The notes beneath the pieces are model-generated. The model made no database searches, was not told the DNA's origin, and worked only from the letters and a program-made list of their open reading frames with translations. DNA of 64,000 nucleotides from Halostella limicola (lineage in GTDB: Archaea > Halobacteriota > Halobacteria > Halobacteriales > Natronoarchaeaceae): the NCBI RefSeq assembly GCF_003675875.1, contig NZ_RCDI01000004.1, forward strand, positions 1 to 64,000, read 5' to 3'. Positions 48,454 through 56,351 of this stretch are shown in pieces (within the stretch, counting starts at the first letter, position 1; every line of letters begins with the position of its first letter). Both the position numbers and the translations under genes were made by a program.

Positions 48454-50535
48454 CTATCCGAACAGTTCCCGCACGGCGCGTTCCCCCTCGTGGATGGCTT
48501 CCATGATCGTTCGCGGGGCGGCGGCGTCGCCGACCAGTTCGATCGGGCGGTCGTCGACGGCCCGCCAGAGGTCGTCTTCGGCGCGGCGAAAGCCCGCGAG
48601 GACGACGGCGTCGACGTTCTCGACCCGGACCGAGCGGCCCTGTTTGTCGAGGACGACGTCGGGCCACTCGACGGCATCCACCGTGGCGAACGTGTGGAGT
48701 TCGACCGGGTCGTCCAGCGAGAACAGGTCGGCGCGGAGCTTCGCTTTCGTCGGCCCGGTGAGGTCGGCGCCCGGGTCCGCGCCGGGCATGGCGAAGTGGA
48801 CGTCGCGGCCGGCCTCCGCGAGCGTCTTCGCCGTGCCGATCCCCTTCCAGTGGTGCTCGCCGTCGTCGACGACGAGGACGCGGTCGCCGGGAGCCGTCGG
48901 TGGGTCGTCGCCGGAGCCGGAGCCGGAGCCGGAGCCGTTCAACACGTCCGCGGCCGACAGCACTCGCGCCTCGTCCCAGCCGGGCACGTCCTCGCGTTCG
49001 ATCCCGAAACTGCGGTACCCCCTGGGGAACGACGGGGAACTGGACCCGGTTGCGACGACGACCGCGTCCGGGTCGCGTTCCTCGATCAGGTCCCGGGTAA
49101 CCTCGGTGTCGGTTTCGACGGCGACGCCCTCCCGGTCGAGCGCGGCCCGCAGCCAGAGGATCGGTTTCTCGAACTCATCGCGGCCCGAGATCTCCTTGGC
49201 TGCGCGAACCTGCCCGCCGAGGGTTTCGTCTCGCTCGCACAGCGTCACGTCGTGGCCCATCCGTGCGGCGACCTCGGCGGCCTTCATTCCGCCCGGCCCG
49301 CCGCCGACCACGAGGAGCGAACGGGGCTCGTCGGCCTCCGGAAGCGTCCCCATCCCGAGGTCGGCCTCGAATCCCGTCGCCGGGTTGAGCACGCAGCGAC
49401 ACTCCGCGCCGTCGTAGATGCGCTCGATACAGCCCTGATTGCACCCCATGCACTCGATCAGTTCGTCGAGTCGCCCCTCCTTCGCCTTCTTCGCGATGGC
49501 GGGATCAGCGATGTGGCCTCGCGTCATCGCGACCAGATCGACCCCGCCCTCGCCGAGGATCCGGTCGGCGTCCCGTGGGTCGGTGACGCGGCCGACGGTG
49601 GCGACCGAGACCTCCGGGTCCTCCGACACGACGGTCTCCGCGATGCGGTTCGCCAGCGGGGCGTACAGTTCCTGCTCGTGTTGCATGTCGGGGACGATGT
49701 AGTCCTGCCGGAGGTAGGTCCCGGCCTTCACGACGAGGTAGTCGACCTGTCCCGTCGCGGCGAGGCGTCGGGCCACCTCCGCGTACTCGTCGACGTCCAT
49801 CCCGCCCGGCGCGAAGTCCTTCGCGTTGACCTGCAGGCCGACGACGAAGTCGTCGCCGACGCGGTCGCGCGTGGCGTCGAGCGTCTCGCGGACCACCCGG
49901 AGCCGGTTCTCCAGGCTCCCGCCGTACTCGTCGTCGCGGTCGTTGGAGTACGGCGAGATGAACTGCGAGAGGAAGTAGCCGCCGTAGCCGGAGTGGATCT
50001 CGACGCCGTCGAAGCCGCCCCGCTGGATGATCTCGGAGGTGTGAGCGTACGCCTCGACGATCTCGGCGATCTCGTCGGTCGTCAGTTCGTGCGGCATCTC
50101 GCCGTTGACGGGTCCGGGGATGTCGCTGGCCGAGACGACTGGCCGCTCGGACTGAAGGCTCGTGATCTGGCGCCCGTAATGGAGGTTCTGACAGAATATC
50201 TTCGCGCCGGCGTCGTGGACAGCGTCGGTGAGTTCGCGGAGCTGGGGCACCATCGTCTCGGCGTCCCAGCCGCGGATCGCGCTCCCGCTGACCGACGACG
50301 GGTGGTTCGCGAGGTACGCCATCACGATGAGGCCGATGCCGCCCTCCGCGCGCTCGACGTAGTAGTCGATCAGCTTCTGCGTTATCTCGTCCCCGCTCGC
50401 GTAGTTCGTCGTGTGACCGGTCATCATCAACCGGTTCCGCAGGTCGACGTCGCCGACCGCGGTCGGTTCGAAGAGGTTGTCGAACTCGTACTCGTCGGGG
50501 ATACCGTCGGCTAAGACCGCCTGATCGGGGTCCAT
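48454..50535 (-). CDS. Fe-S flavin oxidoreductase, 2,4-dienoyl-CoA reductase / TMADH family
   Basis: 693 aa. An N-terminal old-yellow-enzyme barrel (NLFEPTAVGDVDLRNRLMMTGHTTNYASG, GGFDGVEIHSGYGGYFLSQFISPYSNDRDDEYGGSLENR) joins a [4Fe-4S] motif CMGCNQGCIERIYDGAECRCVLNP in outline, then two dinucleotide-binding domains (LLVVGGGPGGMKAAEVAARMG for FAD, and a second at VVVATGSSSPSF). Members reduce enoyl-CoA or demethylate N-methyl amines and proline betaine derivatives. A GSGSGSGSG run (48911-48936) joins the last domains. It is upstream of the symporter genes but has its own promoter. Confidence 0.83.
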   Translation of the reverse strand: MDPDQAVLADGIPDEYEFDNLFEPTAVGDVDLRNRLMMTGHTTNYASGDEITQKLIDYYVERAEGGIGLIVMAYLANHPSSVSGSAIRGWDAETMVPQLRELTDAVHDAGAKIFCQNLHYGRQITSLQSERPVVSASDIPGPVNGEMPHELTTDEIAEIVEAYAHTSEIIQRGGFDGVEIHSGYGGYFLSQFISPYSNDRDDEYGGSLENRLRVVRETLDATRDRVGDDFVVGLQVNAKDFAPGGMDVDEYAEVARRLAATGQVDYLVVKAGTYLRQDYIVPDMQHEQELYAPLANRIAETVVSEDPEVSVATVGRVTDPRDADRILGEGGVDLVAMTRGHIADPAIAKKAKEGRLDELIECMGCNQGCIERIYDGAECRCVLNPATGFEADLGMGTLPEADEPRSLLVVGGGPGGMKAAEVAARMGHDVTLCERDETLGGQVRAAKEISGRDEFEKPILWLRAALDREGVAVETDTEVTRDLIEERDPDAVVVATGSSSPSFPRGYRSFGIEREDVPGWDEARVLSAADVLNGSGSGSGSGDDPPTAPGDRVLVVDDGEHHWKGIGTAKTLAEAGRDVHFAMPGADPGADLTGPTKAKLRADLFSLDDPVELHTFATVDAVEWPDVVLDKQGRSVRVENVDAVVLAGFRRAEDDLWRAVDDRPIELVGDAAAPRTIMEAIHEGERAVRELFG

Positions 50536-50545
50536 GGTCAGTGGT

Positions 50546-50559
50546 GATCGTTGACGATC
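50546..50559. promoter_or_regulatory. GATCGT-TG-ACGATC palindrome before the flavin oxidoreductase gene
   Basis: A 6-bp perfect inverted repeat with a 2-nt centre, 11 nt upstream of the ATG at 50535, overlapping the likely transcript start. Confidence 0.4.
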
Positions 50560-50722
50560 GCCAAAACCGTTGTGGATGGACAGATCGGGCAGAAGGAATG
50601 TGGCGCTGGGAGCGGGAACGGAACACAGTACGTTGGAGAGGTGACGTCGAACGGAATAGAGAACGCCGCGCTGCGAAAGGATGGAAGCGGGACCAAATCA
50701 GGACGGACTCGCTGCGAGCGGT

Positions 50723-50737
50723 CCGAATTACTCGAAT
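50723..50737. promoter_or_regulatory. Putative operator just upstream of the IclR TATA box
   Basis: Minus-strand reading TATTCGAGTAATTCGGA resembles TTCGAGTTACTCGAA at 38682-38696. It abuts the TATA box CTTTATTGTG (50740-50749), where a regulator would block TBP/TFB, fitting autoregulation by the IclR protein. Confidence 0.45.
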
Positions 50738-50770
50738 ACCTTTATTGTGTCGGCGGTCGGACAGCACGGC

Positions 50771-51541
50771 ATGGAAGGCGACCGCGAGCACCCCCGGCCG
50801 GTTCAGACGGTCGAAACGGCGTCGACGCTCCTCGAACGCATCAAGGAGCGCGGCGGCGCGACGCTCCCCGAACTGACGGCGGAACTCGACCTCGCGAAGA
50901 GCACCGTCCACCGTCACCTCGGGACGCTGGAGGAACTCGACTTCGTGGTCCGCGACGGCGACGAGTACCGAGTCGGACTACGGATGCTCGATTTCGGCAT
51001 TCACGCGCGCGAACAGCAGGACGTGTTCCACGAGGCGACGGACACCGTCGACGAACTGGCCGCCGAGACGGGCGAGAAGGTCTGGCTGATCACTCACGAG
51101 CACGGGCGGAGCGTCCACCTCTACGGCGCGACCGGGAAGCGGTCGGTCCGGACGCCCGCGCGCGAGGGCGAACAGGGGTACCTGCACCAGCTCGCCGCGG
51201 GCAAGGCCATCCTCGCGACCTTCCCACGGGAGCGCGTCGAACGGGTCGTCGACGAGCACGGGCTCCCGGCGGCGACGGACAGAACCATCACCGATACGGA
51301 GCCGCTGTTCGAGGAACTCGCCGCCGTTCGAGAGCGGGGGTTCGCGTTCAACCGCGGCGAGTCGATCCCCCGGCTCAACGCCGTCGGCGCGGCGATCACC
51401 GACGACGAGGGGGAAGCCGTCGCGGCGATCAGCGTCTCCGGTCCGTCGAACCGCGTGAAGGGGGACTTTCTGACCAAAGAGCTCCCGGACCTCCTGCTCG
51501 GCGTGACGAACGAGGTGGAGATCAATCTGAGTTACACCTGA
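50771..51541 (+). CDS. IclR-family transcriptional regulator
   Basis: 256 aa. An N-terminal winged helix (TVETASTLLERIKERGGATLPELTAELDLAKSTVHRHLGTLEELDFVVRDG) and a C-terminal effector domain (EYRVGLRMLDFGIHAREQ, YLHQLAAGKAILATFP, RGFAFNRGESIPRLNAVGAAI, AAISVSGPSNRV). Leaderless ATG, 27 nt after the TATA box at 50740-50749. Its neighbour is the divergent flavin oxidoreductase gene, so it probably controls the M24/symporter/oxidoreductase group, the effector being a metabolite of that pathway. Confidence 0.86.
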   Translation: MEGDREHPRPVQTVETASTLLERIKERGGATLPELTAELDLAKSTVHRHLGTLEELDFVVRDGDEYRVGLRMLDFGIHAREQQDVFHEATDTVDELAAETGEKVWLITHEHGRSVHLYGATGKRSVRTPAREGEQGYLHQLAAGKAILATFPRERVERVVDEHGLPAATDRTITDTEPLFEELAAVRERGFAFNRGESIPRLNAVGAAITDDEGEAVAAISVSGPSNRVKGDFLTKELPDLLLGVTNEVEINLSYT

Positions 51542-51761
51542 CAGCACCGAAATAGCGCTTTCGACGTCCCCGATGGGTCATAATCGGGTCGTTAGTGCTG
51601 GACGCTATCGTGTCATCAGGGCTGGACGCTTTCGGTGTTTCCGGTCTTGCGCTTCGTGCAAGGGGGAGTTTTCGGGATAGCTTTGTAGCCACTTTGTGAA
51701 GACTCCAGAGGCGCAGTCGTATCGGTCCGAGTACCTCGTTAGAGGAGGCCTCGCAGATTCG
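51542..51761. other. Intergenic region with short direct repeats
   Basis: 220 nt. GCTGGACGCT recurs at 51597-51606 and 51621-51630, CTTGC/GCAAG forms a hairpin at 51646-51662, and CGTTAGAGG is repeated near 51739 and 51760. It may be a relic of a mobile element; no transposase can be recognised. Confidence 0.35.
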
Positions 51762-53006
51762 TTAGAGGCGTTCGCGCAGGGTCCAGACGTCCGCCGTGGG
51801 GTCCAAATTCGACGGTTCCGCACCTCGTTCCGTGAGGATACCCGCGTGAAACAGTATCGCCTTCAGCTGGAACACCGTCGGCGAGTGATACACGTCGCCG
51901 TCCGCGAGTTCCGCTGTCCGGAGGTCGCCGTCCGCGGTCAGAACGCGCTCGCGCACGGTGTCGTCGCCACGGACGAATAGCTCGATCGCGAACGTCGGAT
52001 GAAGTTCGTGGAGGTACTCGACGAATTTGCGGAGGCTCGGTCGTTCAGAACCGTCCTCGTGGAGACGCTGGAGTTCCTCGACGAGCAGTTGCGTCGCCGG
52101 GTAGTGATAGACGATCCGGCGGGTCAACAGGCCCCACTTCGGGGCCAGGTCGCGGAAGCGCTGCCGCGACCGCTTCCAGGCGTCGAACTCCCGGAGCGCG
52201 GCGTCGACGGTGCCGTACTCGGCGCGGGCGAACCGGACGACTTCCCGACCGAGCGGCGTCAGGCTCACCCGCGGCGGGTCGACGTCGACGAGGTTCAGAA
52301 ACGACGCGCCCGTTCGGGCGCCGTCGATGGCATCGACCACGTGATCGCTGAGCACCGCCGCGGTCTCGTCCGGATGATACAGCGCGAGGGGGTACGCGAG
52401 GTAGTTCTTCGGGTGGTTCAAGCTAAACGACTTGTTCGCGACGCCCTGCGCGCTCGCCTGAAATCGGATCGACGACGCCTCGTCGGGGTTGCGGTTGCCG
52501 ACGACGCGGGGGACCTCCAGCGTGCGAACGTCGCCGTCGGCGGAGACGCCGAGCACGCCGACGTTCAGTTCCCGCGCCAGTGTCCGGTCGGACTCCGAGA
52601 CGGCGTCGGTCGGCGCGGCGACGAACGCCGCGTTCGCCTCGTGGAGGCGGTCGTACGCCTGGACGACGCCGCGTCCCACGTCGACGCCGCCCCGGCCGAC
52701 GTACCCCTTCGCTTCCACGACGACCAGCGGCGGGTCGTCGCCGAACCGCTCGACAGCGAGGAGATCCGAGTCGACGTTCCGGACGCCGACCAGGTCGGGA
52801 TACCCCGATCCGACGCGAACGTGATTGAACGGTGCGAGCGCCGCCTTCACTTCGTCTCGGACGGGCCGGTCGTCGATCCAGTGGTCCGTCGCGAACTGGG
52901 TGTCGACGACCGCGTACGATCCCTCCGCGTCGGCCTCCGGAAAGATCCGTCGCTTGGCGTGGGCCAGCACGGTCGGCTCCGTCAACTCCCTCGTCGCGCC
53001 TGCCAT
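51762..53006 (-). CDS. PD-(D/E)XK nuclease-like protein with winged-helix C-terminus
   Basis: 414 aa. The segment GSGYPDLVGVRNVDSD followed by PPLVVVEAKGYVGRGGVDVGRGVVQAYDRL reads as a PD...EAK motif, the metal/catalytic set of the PD-(D/E)XK nuclease superfamily; the N-terminal part GATRELTEPTVLAHAKRRIFPEADA precedes it. The C-terminal 250 residues look helical with regulatory-type features. A restriction or defence-associated nuclease, or a nucleic-acid binding protein with this fold, are options. ATG 53006 preferred over TTG 53033. It lies between the IclR gene and the origin. Confidence 0.6.
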   Translation of the reverse strand: MAGATRELTEPTVLAHAKRRIFPEADAEGSYAVVDTQFATDHWIDDRPVRDEVKAALAPFNHVRVGSGYPDLVGVRNVDSDLLAVERFGDDPPLVVVEAKGYVGRGGVDVGRGVVQAYDRLHEANAAFVAAPTDAVSESDRTLARELNVGVLGVSADGDVRTLEVPRVVGNRNPDEASSIRFQASAQGVANKSFSLNHPKNYLAYPLALYHPDETAAVLSDHVVDAIDGARTGASFLNLVDVDPPRVSLTPLGREVVRFARAEYGTVDAALREFDAWKRSRQRFRDLAPKWGLLTRRIVYHYPATQLLVEELQRLHEDGSERPSLRKFVEYLHELHPTFAIELFVRGDDTVRERVLTADGDLRTAELADGDVYHSPTVFQLKAILFHAGILTERGAEPSNLDPTADVWTLRERL

Positions 53007-53115
53007 GAGCTGGAGATCGAAGCGGTCCGGCAAGAGCGTTCGGGCCGCTGTCCGTCACTTGCCGCCGGTGAATTACGTTCGTTGGTGGATTACGTTCGTC
53101 GACGGATCTCGTCGC

Positions 53116-53535
53116 TCACGCTTCGAGGACTTCGACGAGGTTGTTCTCGGGGTCGCGGAGAAAGAGGATACGCGTGCCGCTGGCGGTAGTCTGGGGCTCG
53201 CTCACCGTCTCGACGTCTTCGGGGAGGCCCTCGAAGAACGCGTCGAGGTCGTCGATGGCGAAGCCGAGATGTTTCGCGCCGGCCTGGTTGACGCTCTCGG
53301 CCGTCGCGTCGTCGCGGGCGGGGTCGTACTCCACGAGTTCGACGCGAGCGCCACCCGCGTCGAGGTGGGCGAAGTTCCCGGCGGCCCCGTCGACCCCGAC
53401 GCCGGTCGCGAACGATTCGCCCGATACCGAGAAACGGTCCAGGACGTCGAGACCGAGCACGTCCTCGTAGAACTCGACGGCCTCGTCCAGATCAGTCACC
53501 GTCACGCCGTAGTGGTGCGCTTCGAGTCGCGACAT
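53116..53535 (-). CDS. VOC-family (glyoxalase/dioxygenase fold) protein
   Basis: 139 aa. RLEAHHYGVTVTDLDEAVEFYEDVLGLDVLD, ARVELVEYD, AGAKHLGFAIDDLDAFFEGLP and GTRILFLRDPENNLVEVLE are the two VOC modules with probable metal ligands (His, Glu). Members include glyoxalase I, methylmalonyl-CoA epimerase and dioxygenases. Substrate unknown. ATG 53535 gives the family start. Confidence 0.83.
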   Translation of the reverse strand: MSRLEAHHYGVTVTDLDEAVEFYEDVLGLDVLDRFSVSGESFATGVGVDGAAGNFAHLDAGGARVELVEYDPARDDATAESVNQAGAKHLGFAIDDLDAFFEGLPEDVETVSEPQTTASGTRILFLRDPENNLVEVLEA

Positions 53536-53682
53536 ACTCTGTCGAGAGCGCGAGAAGGACAAAGTCGCTTCGTCTCGACGGAGAAGGCTCCGGCTCGATG
53601 GGACGGGTCCCGTGACGGGAGCAGCCGTGGACGGTGTGACGGACGGCGGGACGGTCTACGGTCGCCGTTGCTGACGGACAGA

Positions 53683-54298
53683 CACCTCTATCGATTTGTT
53701 CGAGGTGGCGACGACGGACCGTCGCGACGAAACGACCCACCCACGCCTCTATCGATTTGTTCCGTCGGGGATGCGGGGACACCCACACACCTCTATCGAT
53801 TTGTTCGAGATGAAGAGAACGGGGAGGACCGGGAACAGTCGAACAGCCGCGATCTAACGAGGGTCTGAGGAAGGAGGATTTAAGTATCCACGAACAGCGA
53901 AAATCCACGGACTGCACGCTAATGGAACAAATCGATATCGGGGTGTGTTCTTCTAGTCTTCTAGAACTAGACTAGAAAGAAGAAGAGAAAGAGTAGAACC
54001 GAACCAACCGAAACGACACGGATACGTCCACCGTACCGCGCGTTCCGTCTTCTACACCCCGCCCCTTTCTCACGCCGGAACAAATCGATAGAGGTGTGTC
54101 TGTGTGTCCTCGATACGTCTAGCTGCACTGAGACGACACTGACCCCTCATCCCGACCTCCCAAGCTCTCTCATCCGGAAGCGACGACGTACCTTCGCCGA
54201 GGTCGAACAAATCGTCGGAGGTCCCACGGAGAGGACCGCATACGTCGGTATTCTCCCCGAAGAACGGCTATTCGGCGGCAAAACAAATCGACAGGGGG
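53683..54298. repeat. Origin recognition-type repeats, left cluster
   Basis: Copies of the 19-mer ACAAATCGATAGAGGTGTG and variants. Minus-facing: 53683-53702, 53743-53762 and 53788-53807. Plus-facing: 53925-53947 (GATATCGGGG variant), 54078-54098, 54205-54224 (degenerate) and 54281-54298 (GACAGGGGG variant, next to the orc1 promoter). The two orientations face each other across the AT-rich tract, as expected for an archaeal origin. Confidence 0.75.
53951..53977. repeat. Inverted repeat in the origin AT-rich tract
   Basis: TTCTAGTCT (53951-53959) and AGACTAGAA (53969-53977) with a 9-nt centre, inside the least GC-rich part of the origin and between the two repeat orientations; it may be the duplex unwinding element. 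Confidence 0.5.
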
Positions 54299-54332
54299 AA
54301 CCTTTTTGCCGGGGGAACGGAATGGGGTAGGT

Positions 54333-55652
54333 ATGTCAGGTCCCGGCGACGGCGACTCCAGGAACGCAGGGTCGATAAAGGACATGATCCTGGAGCAAGA
54401 GGAGACGGCGACGCTCATCCGCGACCGGACGCTGCTCGACCCGACGAAGATCGTCGACGAGGACCGGATCGTCGGCCGGGACGAGCAGCTGTCGGCGATA
54501 ACGCGCCATCTCCGCGTCGCGATAAGCGGCGAGCGACCGCCGAACCTGTTTCTCTACGGCCCGTCCGGGACGGGCAAGTCCCTGATCATCAACGCGGTCT
54601 GTCAGAACATCGTGGACCTCACCGAGAACCGCGACACGAACTTCGGCGTCTTCCAGATGAACTGCCAGAACGTCGGGACCCTCGGGTCGGCCGTCTACGA
54701 ACTCGCGCGCAAGGTCGCGGACGACGCCGGCGTGGAGGTGGGCGTCCCCGAGCACGGCATCCCGACGAAGAAGAAGTGGAACGAGCTCTACCGGCTCGTC
54801 AACGAGCACTACGACATCGCGGTCTTTGTCCTCGACGAACTCGACATGCTCGTGGGCCGCCGGGACAAGGACGAACCGGCCTTCTCACGGCTTCTCTACC
54901 AACTCTCCCGTGCAGGAAGCACCAACGAGATCACGGCGAAGATCTCCGTCGCGGCGATCTCAAACGACACGAAGATGATGGAGGACGTCGGTTCCCGCGC
55001 GCTGAGTTCGTTCACTCCGGAGGACGTCCACTTCGACGACTACGACGCCAACCAGCTCCGCGAGATCCTCGAACACCGCCGCGACGCGTTCCACGACGGC
55101 GCGCTCTCGGGCGACGTCATCCCGCTCGCGTCTGCGTTCGCCGCTCAGACCCACGGCGACGCCCGCAAGGCGATCGACCTCGTCCGGACCGCGGGTTCGA
55201 TCGCCGAGCGCGCCGGCGCCGAACAGGTCCGCGAGGAGGACGTCCGACGGGCACAGGACAAGGTCGAGAAGAACCGCGTACTGGAGGTCACGCGCGGCAT
55301 CTCGACCCAGAAGAAGCTCTGCCTGTACGCGACGGCCGCCGTCGCGACGGAGACCGGGGACAGCGCCGCCAAGAGCCCGCACGGGTACACGGTGTACCAG
55401 TACCTCACACAGACGCTCGACGCCGAGCAGTACCATCAGGAGACGTACGTCAACAAGATGAAGGAACTGACGACGTACTCGCTGGTCGAGTCCGAGCGGA
55501 AGAGCCAGGGACCGAACTCCGGGAGCTATCTGGAGTTCACTTTCGGCGAGGACCCGGACACCATCATCGAGACGCTCCGGGAGGATTCCCGCATCGAAGA
55601 CGTCCACGAGGACGAGCTCCGCGCGGTCGTGAACGCGCAGCTCCGGGAGTGA
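54333..55652 (+). CDS. orc1: Orc1/Cdc6 replication initiator
   Basis: 439 aa AAA+ ATPase. Sensor and ATP motifs: LFLYGPSGTGKSLIINAVC (Walker A, residues 76-83), DIAVFVLDELDMLVGR (Walker B, about 168-171), SVAAISNDTKMMEDV and GDARKAIDLVRTAG (sensor 2), followed by the C-terminal winged helix EYTVYQYL-type region ending VESERKSQGPNSGSYLEFTF. It binds origin repeats and loads the replicative helicase. ATG 54333 lies about 28 nt after a T-rich box (54300-54310). Repeats on both sides of the gene show that it acts at its own locus. Confidence 0.93.
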   Translation: MSGPGDGDSRNAGSIKDMILEQEETATLIRDRTLLDPTKIVDEDRIVGRDEQLSAITRHLRVAISGERPPNLFLYGPSGTGKSLIINAVCQNIVDLTENRDTNFGVFQMNCQNVGTLGSAVYELARKVADDAGVEVGVPEHGIPTKKKWNELYRLVNEHYDIAVFVLDELDMLVGRRDKDEPAFSRLLYQLSRAGSTNEITAKISVAAISNDTKMMEDVGSRALSSFTPEDVHFDDYDANQLREILEHRRDAFHDGALSGDVIPLASAFAAQTHGDARKAIDLVRTAGSIAERAGAEQVREEDVRRAQDKVEKNRVLEVTRGISTQKKLCLYATAAVATETGDSAAKSPHGYTVYQYLTQTLDAEQYHQETYVNKMKELTTYSLVESERKSQGPNSGSYLEFTFGEDPDTIIETLREDSRIEDVHEDELRAVVNAQLRE

Positions 55653-55656
55653 GCGC

Positions 55657-56197
55657 GAACAAATCGATAGAGGTGTGTGGGCGTCCCCGCATCCGCGGCG
55701 AAACAAATCGATAGAGGTGTGGGGGAGCGCGGACGACGCCCCGAACAAATCGATAAGGGTGTGCTGACGCCGTTTACCGAAGGACGAACTGTCCGACGTG
55801 TTGGTGTCGGAGGCGTCTTCAAGTGAGGCCGAACAAATCGATAACGGCGTCTCCGTGGCGGCGATGACCTTCCGAACAAATCGATAACGGTGCGATCGGT
55901 CACCTATCCTGATCACCGTAGCAAGGTCTAAACCCCGGTCTAAATCGGGACAGGTGAGTCGATGGCCCCTACCGGTCGTCCGAACGGGCAGCCCAAACAA
56001 ATCGATAGAAGTGAGACGGGAAACCAGGGGACAGTCGGAACAAATCGATAGAGGTGGGCGGTTGACCCCGAGCGTGGAAAGCCGAGATCGAACGTAGTAT
56101 ACCGCGCCCGAAACTCGAAGACGGTGGCTATCGGTCGAAGACGGCGACTACCGGTAGAATACCCCGATCCAGGGACGAACAAATCGATAGAGGTGTC
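55657..56197 (+). repeat. Origin recognition-type repeats, right cluster
   Basis: Eight copies of ACAAATCGATAGAGGTGTG type, all plus-facing: 55657-55677, 55700-55721, 55743-55763, 55831-55851, 55874-55894, 55994-56014, 56038-56058 and 56177-56197. Variation is confined to the GAGGTGTG half; ACAAATCGATA is invariant. Spacings are irregular. Confidence 0.78.
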
Positions 56198-56280
56198 TCA
56201 CCGGAGATAACGCTCCCGGCATCCCCCTTTTGATGGACTCTGACGGGGCCGGCCCCGGCCGACGCAGCATCGATCTCCGT

Positions 56281-56310
56281 CGGTTCGCAAAGCTCCGAAC
56301 GGTTCGCAAA
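56281..56310. repeat. Direct repeat CGGTTCGCAAA upstream of the S66 gene
   Basis: Two identical 11-mers, 56281-56291 and 56300-56310, 19 nt apart start to start, 41-70 nt upstream of the ATG at 56352; a likely regulator site. Confidence 0.45.
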
Positions 56311-56351
56311 CGTCCGAAAACACCTTGTGAGAAACCTTCGATAGGCGGCGT

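Larger units (their letters stand above)
53536..54332. other. Left arm of the replication origin (gene-free)
   Basis: 797 nt without a gene, containing seven origin repeats (three facing left, four facing right) and an AT/GA-rich tract at 53939-53990 with a 9-bp inverted repeat. This is the candidate unwinding region upstream of orc1/cdc6. Confidence 0.65.
55653..56351. other. Right arm of the replication origin (gene-free)
   Basis: 699 nt without a gene. Eight plus-facing origin repeats occupy 55657-56197, then two 11-bp direct repeats CGGTTCGCAAA (56281-56291 and 56300-56310) lie before the S66 gene. Confidence 0.65.

Noticed and set aside
51605-51823. 72-codon minus-strand frame in the repeat-rich spacer
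   Set aside because: Basic, no recognisable transposase or other domain; overlaps the nuclease-like gene end.
54094-54330. 78-codon plus-strand frame in the origin left arm
   Set aside because: Its codons run through origin repeats and the amino acid composition is not acidic; no homology-like motif.
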